NCBI RefSeq assembly: GCF_037975245.1 | Contig: NC_092580.1 | Span: 979,001 to 1,043,000, forward strand | From: Apostichopus japonicus | Taxonomy: Eukaryota > Echinodermata > Holothuroidea > Aspidochirotida > Stichopodidae | Length of the DNA stretch: 64,000 nt | Reading direction: 5' to 3' | In this document: one piece after another, positions 25,680-36,942 of the stretch | How positions within the stretch are numbered: position 1 is the first letter of the stretch | Layout of the letters: the number at the start of each line of letters is the position of its first letter | The notes under the pieces: generated by a model | Seen by the model: only the letters and a program-made list of their open reading frames with translations | Databases searched by the model: none | Told to the model about the DNA's origin: nothing | Program-made: the position numbers and the translations under genes

Positions 25680-26720
25680 CAATTTTCCAGTGACCTATTC
25701 ACTAGTTTTGTTTGTAAGCATTTATTGGAAGTCTAAGCAGTTGAATAGCTACACATAGAATGATACAAGACAAGACTTACACTGAGAAACTAGTCAATAT
25801 GATCGACTACAACTAGTTTGGAATGTTGTTTGAACAGCGCCCTCATTCTAGATCCGGTCACAGCTAGTGCATAGATCTCCTAAGTAGTTTTTGCACCAAA
25901 ATCTGACAAAATACCTTTGAAAAGCAGTGCCAAAGTAACAAGTAACTTTTTCTCTTTCACTTTAGAGCCACAGCTAAGGGCGCATGCTTACTGGATGCTG
26001 GGAGTGATCAAATTTTCAGAGGGAAGAAGGCCAACCAAGTTTCCACCAGAGGGGGTAAGTAGCACCAAACTGAGGGACTGTGCTTAAAACACATTGTGTG
26101 GACCCAAGAACAATTTAGACATTCAGTAGATGCCTGTCATGCTGATGGAATGACTTCTTATCACACTAGGGAATATGTCAATCATTGGGCTCTCACTTGT
26201 TTAAAGTTCAGTACTGTATTATTCATATAGACTGTACAACATGTGTGAAACACCATATGAAGATTCACCCAATAGACAGAGATACACAGAAATGATGTAA
26301 GTCACAACTTCTCAAACTATCATAAAAAGGAGGTTTAATGTGGAGTTTAAATATCTCAGCTGTTACTTAAGGTGGCATACTCCTATTAGCATCTATATCA
26401 ACCTGCACAAGTGTTCTCCTTCAGGAAAAGTTCCAAAGAGCAACAGGAGAACATCTTTGTTTATATCTTATCAATTAGGATCTGGTTTTCTTGGTTTGGC
26501 TGTAATGGAGCATGAATGGAAGTACAAGTGGTACACATATTGGGTCAGTTGAGGCAAGTTTAGACCACTTTAGGTCTCCCTGGAGCAGCATATGAACATT
26601 GTTTACTGCTGAGTAAAGAGGTTTGTTTACAAGTGAAGAAAATTTCAAGCTCTCATAGGAAACAAAAAGTCTGCACAGTCATGATAAAGAAACTTGAGGT
26701 TCAAATGAATGTGATAAATT
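25680..26720. repeat. MULE upstream non-coding segment, copy I
   Basis: From 'ttccagtgacctattcac' through 'acactgagaaactagtc', 'cagtgccaaagtaacaag' and 'ggtggcatactcctatt'. The same order recurs at 31825-32640, and its end at 38766-39271. In all three copies it lies beside the N-terminal side of minus-strand MULE coding sequence, so it is probably the 5' flank of the element. Confidence 0.75.
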
Positions 26721-27340
26721 TATTAGAATAAACCAAAAGCAAATAGAATAAAGGGTAATTTAAACCAAGAAATACTGCACGACGCAACTCACATGCATAC
26801 CTGTAAATGGTACCCACGCACGACGACACATACAACACTGGCACGTAAAGGGAAACACAGCATCACACGCATTAAAACAATCGAAGACCATTAACAGGGT
26901 GTACTGCTGAGTTTCTGGAGAAAGATTGTAAAACAAACCACCTGCTGCTGAAGAAACAAAGTCTAAACATTCAAGAGTTCTGCTGCCTCCATTGGTCTTT
27001 ATTATAACTTTCTGTCAAATATCATTGAAGATATGGATATTTTGGCTTCCAGATTAAAGGTACAAAGCCAACATGTCTGGGAGGAAATGCTCCTAAAAAG
27101 GTCAATGCCCGTTCACTGATGCACATATTATATGACATCACGGTCACGCCAATACATGTGTCTAAATGCTTCAAAGCATGCCTTTTCTTTCATTGTTGAT
27201 GCTGGATCTGGAAAATAACCATTTCATCCTTAATTAAAAGTCTTGAATTTTAATATATCAACACTGAGGGAACCCTGAAGGATTGATAATCCAACACAAT
27301 CGTAGAATAGAAAAGGTGAGGGATTTCTCAACCAAGGCTT
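26720..27340. other. Stretch without recognised gene
   Basis: Lies between a MULE segment and the last exon of the P2X7-like gene. It may include that gene's 3' untranslated region, since the reading frame stops at 27342 on the minus strand. No repeat or ORF of note was seen. Confidence 0.4.
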
Positions 27341-27341
27341 C

Positions 27342-27511
27342 CTATACAATTGAGTTTTCTCCTGGCATCTTGAATCCAGTGAAATGACCATTGGCTGGAA
27401 ACTCACTTCTGATTCTTTGGACTGCACATGATGGTAGCACAACCCTGACGTGTCTTGCTAGGAACCCCCAGCACCTTTGAACCTGTTGACCGTAGGCTAT
27501 GTATCTGTACT
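27342..27511 (-). pseudogene. Last exon of P2X7 C-terminal (ballast) domain-like gene
   Basis: On the minus strand a splice acceptor (T-run then TAG, ending at 27512) opens an exon reading RQYRYIAYGQQVQRCWGF, then LARHVRVVLPSCAVQRIR, then SEFPANGHFTGFKMPG, ending shortly after in a TAG. The arrangement R-x-x-AY, VVLPSC, IR-x-(E/A)FP, G-x-(Y/F)-(T/S)GF is that of the C-terminal cytoplasmic domain of the P2X7 receptor, widespread in invertebrates as stand-alone proteins. The exon itself is intact. The usual middle cysteine-rich exon (CxCGxC type) was not found between here and the upstream exon. Marked as a pseudogene because the partner exon is broken. Confidence 0.72.
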
Positions 27512-27986
27512 GCCTAAAAAAAAATATTGAAAGTTCAAAATGTATGAATGTTGGCCCATGATGTCCACAATAACAAGCAGGGATACAATGTACAGTTATG
27601 GTTACATTTGTTGTGAATTTACACCTTCCATATTTCATGAAACATTCTTTTGTTCAGACAATTGATTTGCAAAACTCCAGGCCTAAGTACTAGCCTAGTA
27701 ATAATGAGTATAAAATGAAACATATGCCTACCTAGCATGGCTGCATAATGCAGCTTACGTCCCGAGCCAAACTTTCAGTATGTAACCACCACTACTACTA
27801 CTACTACGCACCATACTGAACATGTATGAATACATAGCCAACACACAGTACATATGGGTTGTAAGGATTCTATGGTTGTAAGTCACCGTAACACAACTCA
27901 CAATATGGTTAAGGCAGTTCCGCGAATTCCAACCACACATGCAAAAAATGGACTGGATTTTGTTTGCTTCATTACTAAATTCTTAC

Positions 27987-28290
27987 CACGATGTATGCTC
28001 CTTGCAATAGTTCCGAACGGGTTTCTTCTTCGATATGTTGTGGAGCTTCAATTTCGGCTCATTTGACAGGCTCGAACTGATACGGTTCTATATCCTAACA
28101 GTAACACCTCAGGTCCACCCTCAACATTAGGTTCAATATTGGCATGATCATCGCCTTCACTCTCTGCTTCGAATATTAGAAAGGGCACTCCAATTCTAGT
28201 ACAATTTCACTGCCTGGTGAAGAACCACTATCACTTTGAACTTCGGTTGCCACATTTGGTTCTAAATCTGACAATCCACGGGAAATTTAG
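27987..28290 (-). pseudogene. Upstream exon of the P2X7-C-like gene, frameshifted
   Basis: Minus strand: acidic, serine-rich sequence (e.g. EVQSDSGSSPGSEI, then AESEGDDHANIEPNVEGG in a shifted frame), then IEPYQFEPV at 28065-28091, then EAPQHIEEETRSELLQGAY, ending at a GTAAGA donor (27981-27986). 'PYQFEP' preceded by acidic residues is characteristic of the region before the cysteine-rich part in P2X7-C-like proteins. The frame is interrupted: a TGA at 28059-28061 directly after the motif, and at least two frameshifts upstream of it. Either the gene is dead or the assembly has errors here. Confidence 0.55.
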
Positions 28291-28299
28291 ATTTGAATT

Positions 28300-29000
28300 C
28301 GTGCTGACTTGTTATCGATTGTTTTGTGTATTTATGTACACTTGTCGGAGTGTAGGTATGATATATGTTCGGAGGAAACAGCGAGAGCAAATCGTGTTCC
28401 TAAAATGTTGTCACATTAGGTCATGAGATTACGAAAAAAAATTTCGAAGGGAAAAATCAAGTTTCTAATTGGCAGAGTGGTTGATATATGTTCTAGAGAA
28501 CATGCTTAGATGGATCCCAAAAATACAGGATGTTGAAATTTTCGTGTCGTGGCCATAATAAGTAAGAATTTGAAAATTGCCATTTTAGACTCTATGAGCC
28601 TTAAGTATAGCTAAGGGTATTGGTTATGATATGTAATCACGGAATATGACAAAAAGGTCTCATTATTTTACGCTTGAGTCATTTGGGGGCAAATTTTGTG
28701 AAAAATCACCAAAATATCGCAATGTGGCACGAGATTGACACGGAAGTAACAACACATTGGTACACCATGGCATGTGCCCAAAAATGCACTGATGAAGTAA
28801 TAATTAGACTGGAAGAACATGTTCATGGCCTGTAGAGACCAATGTACTACCTGTGTCTGTTGTTTTGATCTGTGTGTTATTGAGATGTGTAGTAGTACAA
28901 GTAAAGGATGGTATAAGGAGCCACTAGTTTCAAGGTTAAGCTATTGAACAAGTAAAACCTGAGGAACTGAAGTTGTACATCTGGTGAGTAGTCTACTTTT
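28300..29000. other. Stretch without recognised gene
   Basis: AT-rich DNA upstream of the P2X7-C-like exon. It could hold the promoter or first exon of that gene on the minus strand; I see no clear signal. It ends at the target duplication of a hAT element. Confidence 0.4.
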
Positions 29001-29008
29001 ATACAGTG

Positions 29009-29950
29009 TAGTGCTGATAGTCGTGATCGTTTAATCGCCAGTAGTCGCGATTACACTTTGGAAGTTTGATTAATCGCTCTCAAAACCTAAGTTGCGATTA
29101 CTGGACTAAAGCTAGCACTACACACAATCTGCTATTGAAAAATAGCCTAACCTATCAAAAACAACACTTAAGCAGTTTGTCAGCAAATATTGCAAACACA
29201 GGTTCTTACAATGCTACACTAGAACTGTGCTGTGTTAAAAATCAGCAAGCACCTGTTCAGGTTAGATTCATGCGTTTACTTGTTAGTAATACGATTGTTC
29301 TGCAGTGCAACATTTAGTCCTAGCAATGTTTCATCATTGCGCATAATTGCAAATTCCCAAATTTATTAATCTTTAATGATTGCCAAAGAATTTGTAATTT
29401 CTTCAAACATGCATGTTTACAGTATATTTCATTTCTGGCCAGTGGTTCACATGTATCATATGTCTGATAGAGTGTGTCGATTGCGGTGAAGTTTCATTTC
29501 AATGTGTCATAATATGTGCGTGCTATCACACTAGGCTAAAGCCTAGCCTAGAAGGTGAACGTCCTTCTACAGAAAACTCTTGCATAGTAATCATCACACC
29601 GCTACAGGGTGTTGCATCTATTCATTTTTTTGCTGTGATTAGTGCTAGTAGTTGTAGTAGCCTTGTAGATCCATTCCAAAGTTTTTGATTTACTTTGAAG
29701 GATTTTAAGAAATGTTGAATATTGAAATTTGTTGACATTTTTTGTTTGGTAGATGTTTTAACATGAATTAGACATCACACATTAAGACTTGAAAGAACAA
29801 ATAGGGACAGTGCACCATGGAAAAAGATTTGTTTGACTGTATTTCTGCAATGTAGAAATGACAGTGATGATGCCATAACTGTAACCGAGTATCGCGAGAA
29901 GAGCTATGCGATTAATCAACTACAAAAGTAAGAGTCGACTATCAGCACTA
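29009..29950. mobile_element. Non-autonomous hAT element, 942 bp
   Basis: Starts 'tagtgctgatagtcg' and ends 'cgactatcagcacta', inverted ends that fit the hAT rule (T/C-A-A/G-N-G). The flanks are 'atacagtg' (29001-29008) and 'atactgtg' (29951-29958), an 8-bp duplication with one mismatch. Subterminal sequence also matches in inverted form ('gattaatcgc' and relatives). ORFs inside (up to 91 codons) show no transposase motif, so it depends on another element. Confidence 0.82.
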
Positions 29951-30139
29951 ATACTGTGTACCTAGCAGAGCAAAAAGCGACAGTCAGAATTTAAATGCAT
30001 ACATTACAATGTAATATATGTGGTGTAAGAATCAGTTTTATTGAGACCCAGACTGCAATCAGAATAAGGATAGGCCTATATACAGTAACACATTTGTAAA
30101 TGGAAAGCTCACACCTTCACAATGTCAGACTAAGATTGG

Positions 30140-30411
30140 ATGGCATGGGCTGATGAAATAAATGCAAATGTTGCAAAATATACATCAGCCCCAACAAGTT
30201 ACACAAAGGGCTGCAGGATGTGGACAGGTGCCTACACCATCAGTAAGCCAGGGGCACCAGCATATGGCATTATCCGCACAATGCTATCCCTGGCAGCTAA
30301 GAGAAGAGCCACATTCCAGCATCTGCTCTTCAAAGTATTGTGCAAAGAAATTAACTTTTTAAGTACCAAATCATTTCACATCTCCCACATATGCCACAAC
30401 AGCCTATGTGT
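30140..30411 (+). pseudogene. His-Me homing-endonuclease zinc-loop-like fragment
   Basis: Plus-strand frame with 'GCRMWTGAYTISKPG' near the start and 'ISHICHNSLCVEVSHP' at the end. The C-x-x-W-x-G beginning and the SH-(I/L)-CHN-x-x-C-(V/I) signature, where the H and C residues would hold zinc, are features of the zinc-binding loop of His-Me/HNH homing endonucleases, which also occur in metazoan mobile DNA. The frame runs straight into a MULE fragment at 30412, so the end of the domain is lost. The central part is weak. Confidence 0.5.
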
Positions 30412-30555
30412 GGAGGTGTCACATCCATTGCTTGTGTCTCTGTGAGCCATCATAGCATTGTGACAGGCCCTTAATAAGACTTGCAAATTTACTAACCTGT
30501 TTACTGTAGATTTTGTCATATATCAGAGGAGAGTACTGCTTTAGTCAGTGCTCTG
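30412..30555 (-). pseudogene. MULE fragments, copy II, left of LINE insertion
   Basis: 30412-30512 encodes on the minus strand a version of the N-terminal MULE segment ('NLQ.LLRACHNAMMAHR'). 30513-30555 then matches 37248-37290 ('tcagaggagagtactgc', 'agtgc.ctg.agag'), part of the transposase segment. The two parts are not adjacent in the 37-38 kb copy, so this copy is rearranged or deleted. Confidence 0.6.
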
Positions 30556-31690
30556 TAGAGAGACCTGTTTATTGAAATCTAAACTGTACACTATGGGTGT
30601 TTCACATCAGGTTCTCTGCTGGGTGGATGCTTTTCTGAGTGATAGAGAGCAGTCGGTTGTTGTCAATGGGTCTAGGTCTAATCCTTCTAAGGTTACTTCC
30701 GGTGTTTCGCAAGGGTCAGTTTTGGGACCCATTCTCTTCCTGGCCTATATTAATGATATTGGTAATGCTGTTTCTTCTGGTGTCCGACTGTTCGCTGATG
30801 ACTGTGTCTGTTATCGGGTTATCGATGATGTCAGTGATGGTCATCAACTTCAGGAAGATATTAATATACTAGGGCAATGGGCTAAAGATTGGGGCATGAG
30901 TTTCCAGCCGGTGAAATGTAACATTATGACCATTACTAGAAAGAGGAAACCTGTAAATTTCAATTACATGCTCAATGGGGTTCACTTGGTTAAGGTTGAT
31001 TGTATTAAATATCTGGGTATTCATATCACTTCAGATCTCAACTGGGGAAAAAATATTCAAAATGTGTGTAACAAAGGAAATAGGATATTGGGAGTTCTTT
31101 GTAGAAACTTATCCCCTTGTTCGAAGGATGCAAAATTGGCTGCATATAAAGGTCTCCTCCTGCCAGTATTGGAATATGCCAGTTCTGTCTGGGATCCCCA
31201 CCAAGCTTTCTTGCAGCACAACCTCGAAAACATTCAGAGGCGTGCAGCCCGTTTCATCGCTTCAGATTATTCAAGAGAGCCTGGCTCTGTCTCATCTCTG
31301 TTACGGGACCTAAACCTGGTGCCCTTGGCAGAGAGGCGCAGACAAAGTAGAATCATCTTATTTGCTAAGGGCATCTATGGTCAGGCTCAGATCCCTATTG
31401 ACTGCCTAAGAAAGCCTCTGCGTAGGAGTCGGAACATGCACGATATGCATTTCTGCCAGCTGTATGCCAGTACCAATTGCTATAAGTATAGTTTTTTTCC
31501 AAATACAATTAGGGATTGGAATAGTCTGCCTTCAGACCTCATTAGTAGTTCCAGTGGTTCTGTGAATCCTGTCACTTATATCAGTACTCGGGTCAGATCT
31601 AATTAATTACTCTCTTGACGTGTGTGTGGTGAGATATTGTCCCTTTTTGCGGATGTGTCACCGTATCGAAGACGAAGACGAGGTGTACTA
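30556..31690 (+). mobile_element. 5'-truncated LINE (non-LTR retrotransposon)
   Basis: Inserted in a MULE copy: the left flank matches 37248-37290 and the right flank ('cagaatgataagctgcagcc', from about 31692) matches about 37335. The element starts inside its reverse transcriptase gene, as expected for truncated target-primed insertion, and keeps about 80 bp after the stop codon. It is CR1/Jockey-like by its RT motifs. About 45 bp of MULE sequence between the flanks is missing. Confidence 0.8.
30560..31606 (+). pseudogene. LINE reverse transcriptase, C-terminal two thirds
   Basis: One open frame of about 348 codons. Motifs in order: 'LLKSKLYTMGVSHQVLCWV' (thumb-side start), 'GVSQGSVLGPILF' (RT motif 4), the catalytic 'FADD' at 30791-30802 (family norm is YADD or FADD), 'LGIHITSDLNW', 'YKGLLLPVLEYASSVWDP', 'IQRRAARFI', and the C-terminal 'FFPNTIRDWNSLPSDLI'. 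The first RT motifs and the whole endonuclease are missing, so it cannot act by itself. The frame without stops suggests recent insertion. Confidence 0.88.
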
Positions 31691-31691
31691 C

Positions 31692-31800
31692 ATCAGAATG
31701 ATAAGCTGCAGCCATTGTTCTACTGAATCCATTACATGCCTTGCCATCAGCATCAGTTGTGAGGTACATGACCGTACCCATACTTCATAATAATAATCAG
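31692..31800 (-). pseudogene. MULE transposase fragment, copy II, right of LINE
   Basis: Minus-strand 'YLTTDADGKACNGFSRTMAAA' parallels 'LTTDADGKACKGFTGTMAAA' encoded around 37335-37405. TTD-x-D-x-x-A is the conserved start of the catalytic core region in Mutator-like transposases of this animal family (from memory of the family). Confidence 0.6.
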
Positions 31801-31804
31801 TTTT

Positions 31805-32640
31805 TTATCCTCAAAGTTCAACAAAATTCCAGTGACCTATTCACTAGTTTGTTTGTATACAAATGCTTAAATGGTTATAAGCATTTATTGGAAGTCTAAG
31901 CAGTTGAATAGCTGCACATAGAATGATACAAGACAAGACTTACACTGAGAAACTAGTCAATATGATCTACTACAACGATTTAGGAATGTTGCTTGAACAG
32001 CGCCCTCATTCTAGATCTGGTCACAGCTAGAACATAGGTCTCCTGAGTAGTTTTCGCAACAAAATCTGACAAAATACCTTTGAAAAGCAGTGCCAAAGTA
32101 ACAAGTAACTTTTTCTCTTTCATTTTAGGGCCAGAGTTTACTCGATACAGGGAGTGATCACATTTTCAGAGGGAAGAAGGCCAACTTGCGTCAAGTTTCC
32201 ACCAGAGGGGATAAGTAGCACCAACTGAGGGATTGTGCTTAAAACACATTGTGTGGACCCAAGAACAATTTAGACATTCAGTAGATGCCAGCCATGCTGA
32301 TGGAATGACTTCTAATCACACTAGGGAATATGTCAACCATTGGGCTCTCACTTGTTTAAAGTTCAGTACTGCATTATTCATATAGACTGTACAACATGTG
32401 TGAGACACCATATGAAGATTCACACAATAGACAGAGATAAACAAAAATGATAGAAGTCATTACTTCTGAAACTATCATAAAAAGAGGTTGAAAGTGGATT
32501 TTAGAAATGTCAACTGTTACTTTAGCTGGCATACTCCTATTAGCATCTATATCAATCCGTACCAAGTGTGCTTCTTCAGAAAAAGTGCCAAAAAGCAACA
32601 GGAGACATCTTTTTTGATATGTCATCAATCACTGGACTGG
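31805..32640. repeat. MULE upstream segment, copy II
   Basis: Parallels 25680-26530 in the same order; it breaks off at 32640 inside the 'ggcatactcctattag' part, where the C-terminal end of copy III begins. This head-to-tail join suggests that the copies are tandem. Confidence 0.7.
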
Positions 32641-32654
32641 TTTATGTTTTTAGT

Positions 32655-33026
32655 TCTACCATGTAGCTTGTACTCTCTCTCTCTCTGAGTTGTGCTCACC
32701 TCCTTCTGTATGCTCTGCCTCTGTTATATAGTCTATCATACTGTTGTTTCCTTTGCATCTGTTTCAGAGTCTGGATACATAGACTATTTGAGCTCACCTC
32801 TAATCCTGCAGCTTCCATCTTCCTGGCTATGGACTCTTCAGGCCCTTTATTTGTAATGTTTGTGGCACTGTGGTCCCTGTACTGACTGTTGCGTGAAATG
32901 CTTGTGCTATGTTTTGGATTGGAAACTCGAAAGCATTATTGACTACCTCTGCTTTTTGAGTGGAAGTCTGAAACTGAGTGGACCATAAACGTTTGCTGCA
33001 GGTGGGTGTCTCAGGTATTTCATTTA
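32655..33026 (-). pseudogene. MULE transposase C-terminal part, copy III
   Basis: Minus-strand reading, with one frameshift, includes 'NITNKGPEESIARKMEAAGL' and 'QMQRKQQYDRLYNRGRAYRR'. A glycine/proline turn followed by a basic tail ending in (Y)-K/R-x-R-R is how these transposases end. The piece stops at the border of the pogo-like element; its N-terminal side resumes at 36943. Confidence 0.5.
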
Positions 33027-36000
33027 CAGTACTGATTTCGCTTAACTCCCGTTGAAGTTTGTTAAAAGGAAAATAAACAAATTTCTTCGTTTTTTATCGA
33101 AATTTGCCGATTTTTATCGAAATTCAACGAATTTTAACGATTGGTGATCTCAATCATTTCCTACGTGGAATTTTCAACGATGCGTTGAAATTCTTTTTTA
33201 AACGAAATAAAAGGTCAATATGTGGTTACGCGAAACGTCGGAAATCGCGTAACTTCGTTTATTAGTATCGATTAGACTTTGGTACAGTCGTTTGAAAGCA
33301 TTCTCAGGCTTGCATGAGTAGTAACTCTCAAAGAAACATGTAGTAAAACTGACGGGGGACGTTTTCTGACTGAACCCCAAACACAGTGACATAAGTCTTA
33401 ACTTTGCCAGGCTATCTTGGAGGTTGCAGTACACGCTATGTACCACGAGGCACCCTTCCAGATAAGTTGGAGTGCTGTTTAACCATTTAAATAACAATGA
33501 ATGGACATAAATAAACTTGGTTTACTTGCAGATTGCAAAAAATAGTTATTTTTAAGAGATGTAAATTTGGTTTTTTATAAGAGTTGAAGTGTGAAACTTT
33601 GTTTCCGAGCGAAAACACTTGAAGCAGTTACTTGAAGCAAAATAAAGATGCCCCGCCCATTCTGCTAGGACGCTTCCATTTTTCAAAAATGCGTTTTCTC
33701 TTGTTATTTTTTCTATTTTGTTTAGTATAGATTTGGCATGAGACATGTTACTCAGGTTAACTTTGATGGAATAATTTTATACCAGAAGTGGAAAAACTTA
33801 ACAGTTATTACATTCATTTCGGATCATTTCCGAACAAGATAACACACTAAGGGTGTGACCGTTTAAACGATTAACCGTTTAACCGGCCGCAAATGCACTA
33901 TCAGTTTAGAAAATCACAAACTGTATAAACGGAAAATTAAAAAAAAAAATCAAATACATTTTAAACATGAAAATTATTTAAAAATATGTAAAGAACTGAG
34001 TAATGTACTGCAAACTATCAATAAAAAACAGAAAAACGATGTTTTAGGCATGAATAATGTGTTCAATATAACTATAGTAGTAGGCCAATAGTCACGAGCT
34101 CATGATAGTGTCGTCAATTCGTCTTCTCAGTTTATATTTGCGACATATATCACCCGTGTACATCGATCAATGGCATGGTGAAATCCTGTGTGAAAATATG
34201 TCGATGCCAAAAGACGCAAATGGTCGTTCTAGAAAGTATCGTAATAACATTAACAACACAAGGCCAGTTTGCTCTCTCAGGTCCGCACGTATACAGCCAT
34301 TTTTTCCACACATGGTATTATACTGTGCATGCATTGCGGGCGGGATTGCGGCAAACATAAAAGAATATGAATGAAAATGATAAAGCTTACGATATTTTTC
34401 ACAAATATTGGTGCTTAGGTAAGTGCTTCCTCACAATCAAAGAGCCGCCCCAAAATTTGCTCCGCTTACGTAAAACTTCTATATATATATAACACTTGGA
34501 AAAATTCGAGTTTTTACACACATAATTCCCACTGACATTGGTCATAGAACATAAGTAGGTCATTGACATTTGAACTTGCCCAAGTTCATCGCACCATGAG
34601 AACGACACAACACATTGAACATGATGTTACATTCTTCCGCCATCTGGACGCTGAGTGTAAATTTTGGTGTAATATGCAAATTATGAATGGTACTGCACTG
34701 CCCGGTTAAAATTTAACCTATTGCAACACCAATTTTGGGAAGCTGTTGTTGAAGAAACTGTTGTATCAAATGTAAAGTACTGTATCATGTATGTGACACA
34801 AGAGAAAGAAAATGCTGCTACAACCCATCCCACAACACGTGCGTGCGTAATTTGTTTTCTAAACATGACTTTTAATGAGTAAGCAGGAAAGGTGGGTAAG
34901 TTTGCTAAGTTAGGCGAGTTTTTGTTTAAAATCTTGTGATAGATAGACAAATATATTGTTTTTTTCTTCAAAAGTTACGAAGTTGCCGAAGGCCGAGTTA
35001 TATAAATTCAGTGATCTGAACTTCTGAAGACCACGATATACTGATCAGGTGTGTTATTCTTTTCAGCAATTATTACACGTAATGTTGGCAATATTATTGG
35101 GCCTAATTAGTAATTAACATACATTGATCATTGTCTTGTTGCCTGAAGTGCTACTTTTTGGAAAAAAAAAAACCTTAATTATTGTACTCATAATGTCCTA
35201 TTTTCATTAAAAGTTGAGAGACATTACGTCGAAAAAGCCGCAATCGGGAAACAGCGTTTAAAAGTTTAACCTACCGGCAGGTTATACGGTTAAATGGTTA
35301 GTGAAATATCTGTTAGGTCACACCCTTATAACACACACAAAAAAAACGACTTTATTGAATGAAAATATACTGAAAACCATATCGCAAAAACACAAAATCG
35401 CCTATAACTCGAAAACGGAAGGAGATATCGACTTTTGTCAGCTGCGTAGGGATTTCCTATACCGAATTTTGATGTGCTCTATCCACCTGTGTCATTTATG
35501 AGCTTCTCTGACGTAAGCTGCAGTACGTAATTTCTCCATACCAGTTCCGCAACATTTATTTACGCAGTAAACATTGTTCATGATGTTTTCTTTCACAACA
35601 AATATTCAAAGTTGTGCTCCACACGCTTCACAGATATTGTTTTATGTTGTTCATTTTCAATTCTAGTTTAAAATTACATTTTCGAACGATGCATTGCATG
35701 CCTTGTCAAACATTCCTGATTAGTAAAACTAAGGAAGGATATTTGATTGATATGATTTTATGAGCTGTTCCACTTGAAAAATGATAAAACCGAAAGACAA
35801 AACATTTACTTCTCATGTGACGCATACCGGGAGACTCATAAAAACCCCCTTCTCATTAAATTAAATTTACATGCCGTCAGGCCAGTTGAAAGCCCTCCCC
35901 AGTAATGTTTGATCAGCTCTTCCCAATATACAATACTCAAATAAGCAATGAAAATATATTCATTTTCCACAGGTTTCCATTCCATTATGAATAGTAGGGG

Positions 36001-36941
36001 CAAAATAATGTTTGCTTCTAGAGTAAGCCAGCCAAAGGTTCTGCAGTGCTAAACCCCCCACGAAGATAAATACTATGCTAATTAACAGATGGTAGGCGTG
36101 AATTGACAAAGCCAGGTTTATGATTGGACTAGGCCTCTCAAAAAAGTTTGGTCGCTGGAGATATCCAGGGTAGGGAATGCACATGTAAGCAGCATACTGT
36201 AGGTGGCCCAGACCCAGGCTGCGACCTTAATTACCAGGGCAGTTCGTCTGCATTCGCGGGCAACTTACAGTAGCTGGGTTAGGGGGAAAATAACAGGATG
36301 TTTTTTATTTTGCGTGCATTGAAGCCGGGGGGAGATTTTTTGGTTTGAAAGTGAGTGCGGTAAACGGTACTGTAGTACGTCAAGTAACACAGGAATTTAT
36401 TGGAAAAAAAGATCTCTTTGATATCCAGCTACGACTGTTTCATTGTGTAAATTTTTTTTTTATTTCTTGTTTTCTGACGCTGCGTTCATTGGTGAGTTAC
36501 TTAAACTTATCTTAGTTTAATACTAGCCTTTAACTTAAGTACTTGTTACGATCGACCAAGACCAGTTTTTTATTATCCTAGCCAAATAATTTTTCAAACA
36601 CCTAGTACAGAACTTACTCTGTCTTATATACAATCAAACTTTTGTAACATTTGTAATATTCCTCAGCCACTTCTGGTATAGTCTGAAAACGGCTGTAGTT
36701 ACACTAAGGATTCAACGTAGGTCACAACCTTGATATGTCTAGAATTGCCTTTGCCGTTGTTGATCGCGATAACTTTCGTGGAAATTTCGTTGAAACTAAG
36801 TTGACAACCGTGCCCGCAGTAGTCTAAATCTTAATGAAATTATTTGTTTTTTATCGATTTTCAAATTTTTTTTATCGATTTTCAACCTTTTTTATCGATC
36901 GTTGCTTTTTTTGCAACGGGAGTTAAGCGAAATCAGTACTG
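33027..36941. mobile_element. Pogo/Tc1-like TIR element, 3.9 kb, with nested hAT
   Basis: Left end 'cagtactgatttcgcttaac' continues to 'tcccgttg' (33027-33054); the right end (36914-36941) is its exact inverted complement, 28 bp. TA lies on both sides (33025-33026 and 36942-36943), as in Tc1/mariner-pogo insertions. Both inner flanks carry repeated 'ttttttatcga' blocks. Removing the nested hAT leaves about 2.4 kb, in which I recognise no DDE/D transposase; a minus-strand ORF at 33198-33497 is unidentified. Confidence 0.8.
33848..35328. mobile_element. Non-autonomous hAT element, 1481 bp, nested
   Basis: Starts 'taagggtgtgacc' and ends 'ggtcacaccctta'. It is flanked by a perfect 8-bp duplication, taacacac (33840-33847 and 35329-35336). 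The end TAAGG fits the hAT terminal rule. Subterminal regions are rich in 'gtttaa'/'ggttaa' motifs in both orientations, possible transposase binding sites. No transposase was seen. It sits inside the pogo-like element and is therefore younger. Confidence 0.92.
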
Positions 36942-36942
36942 T

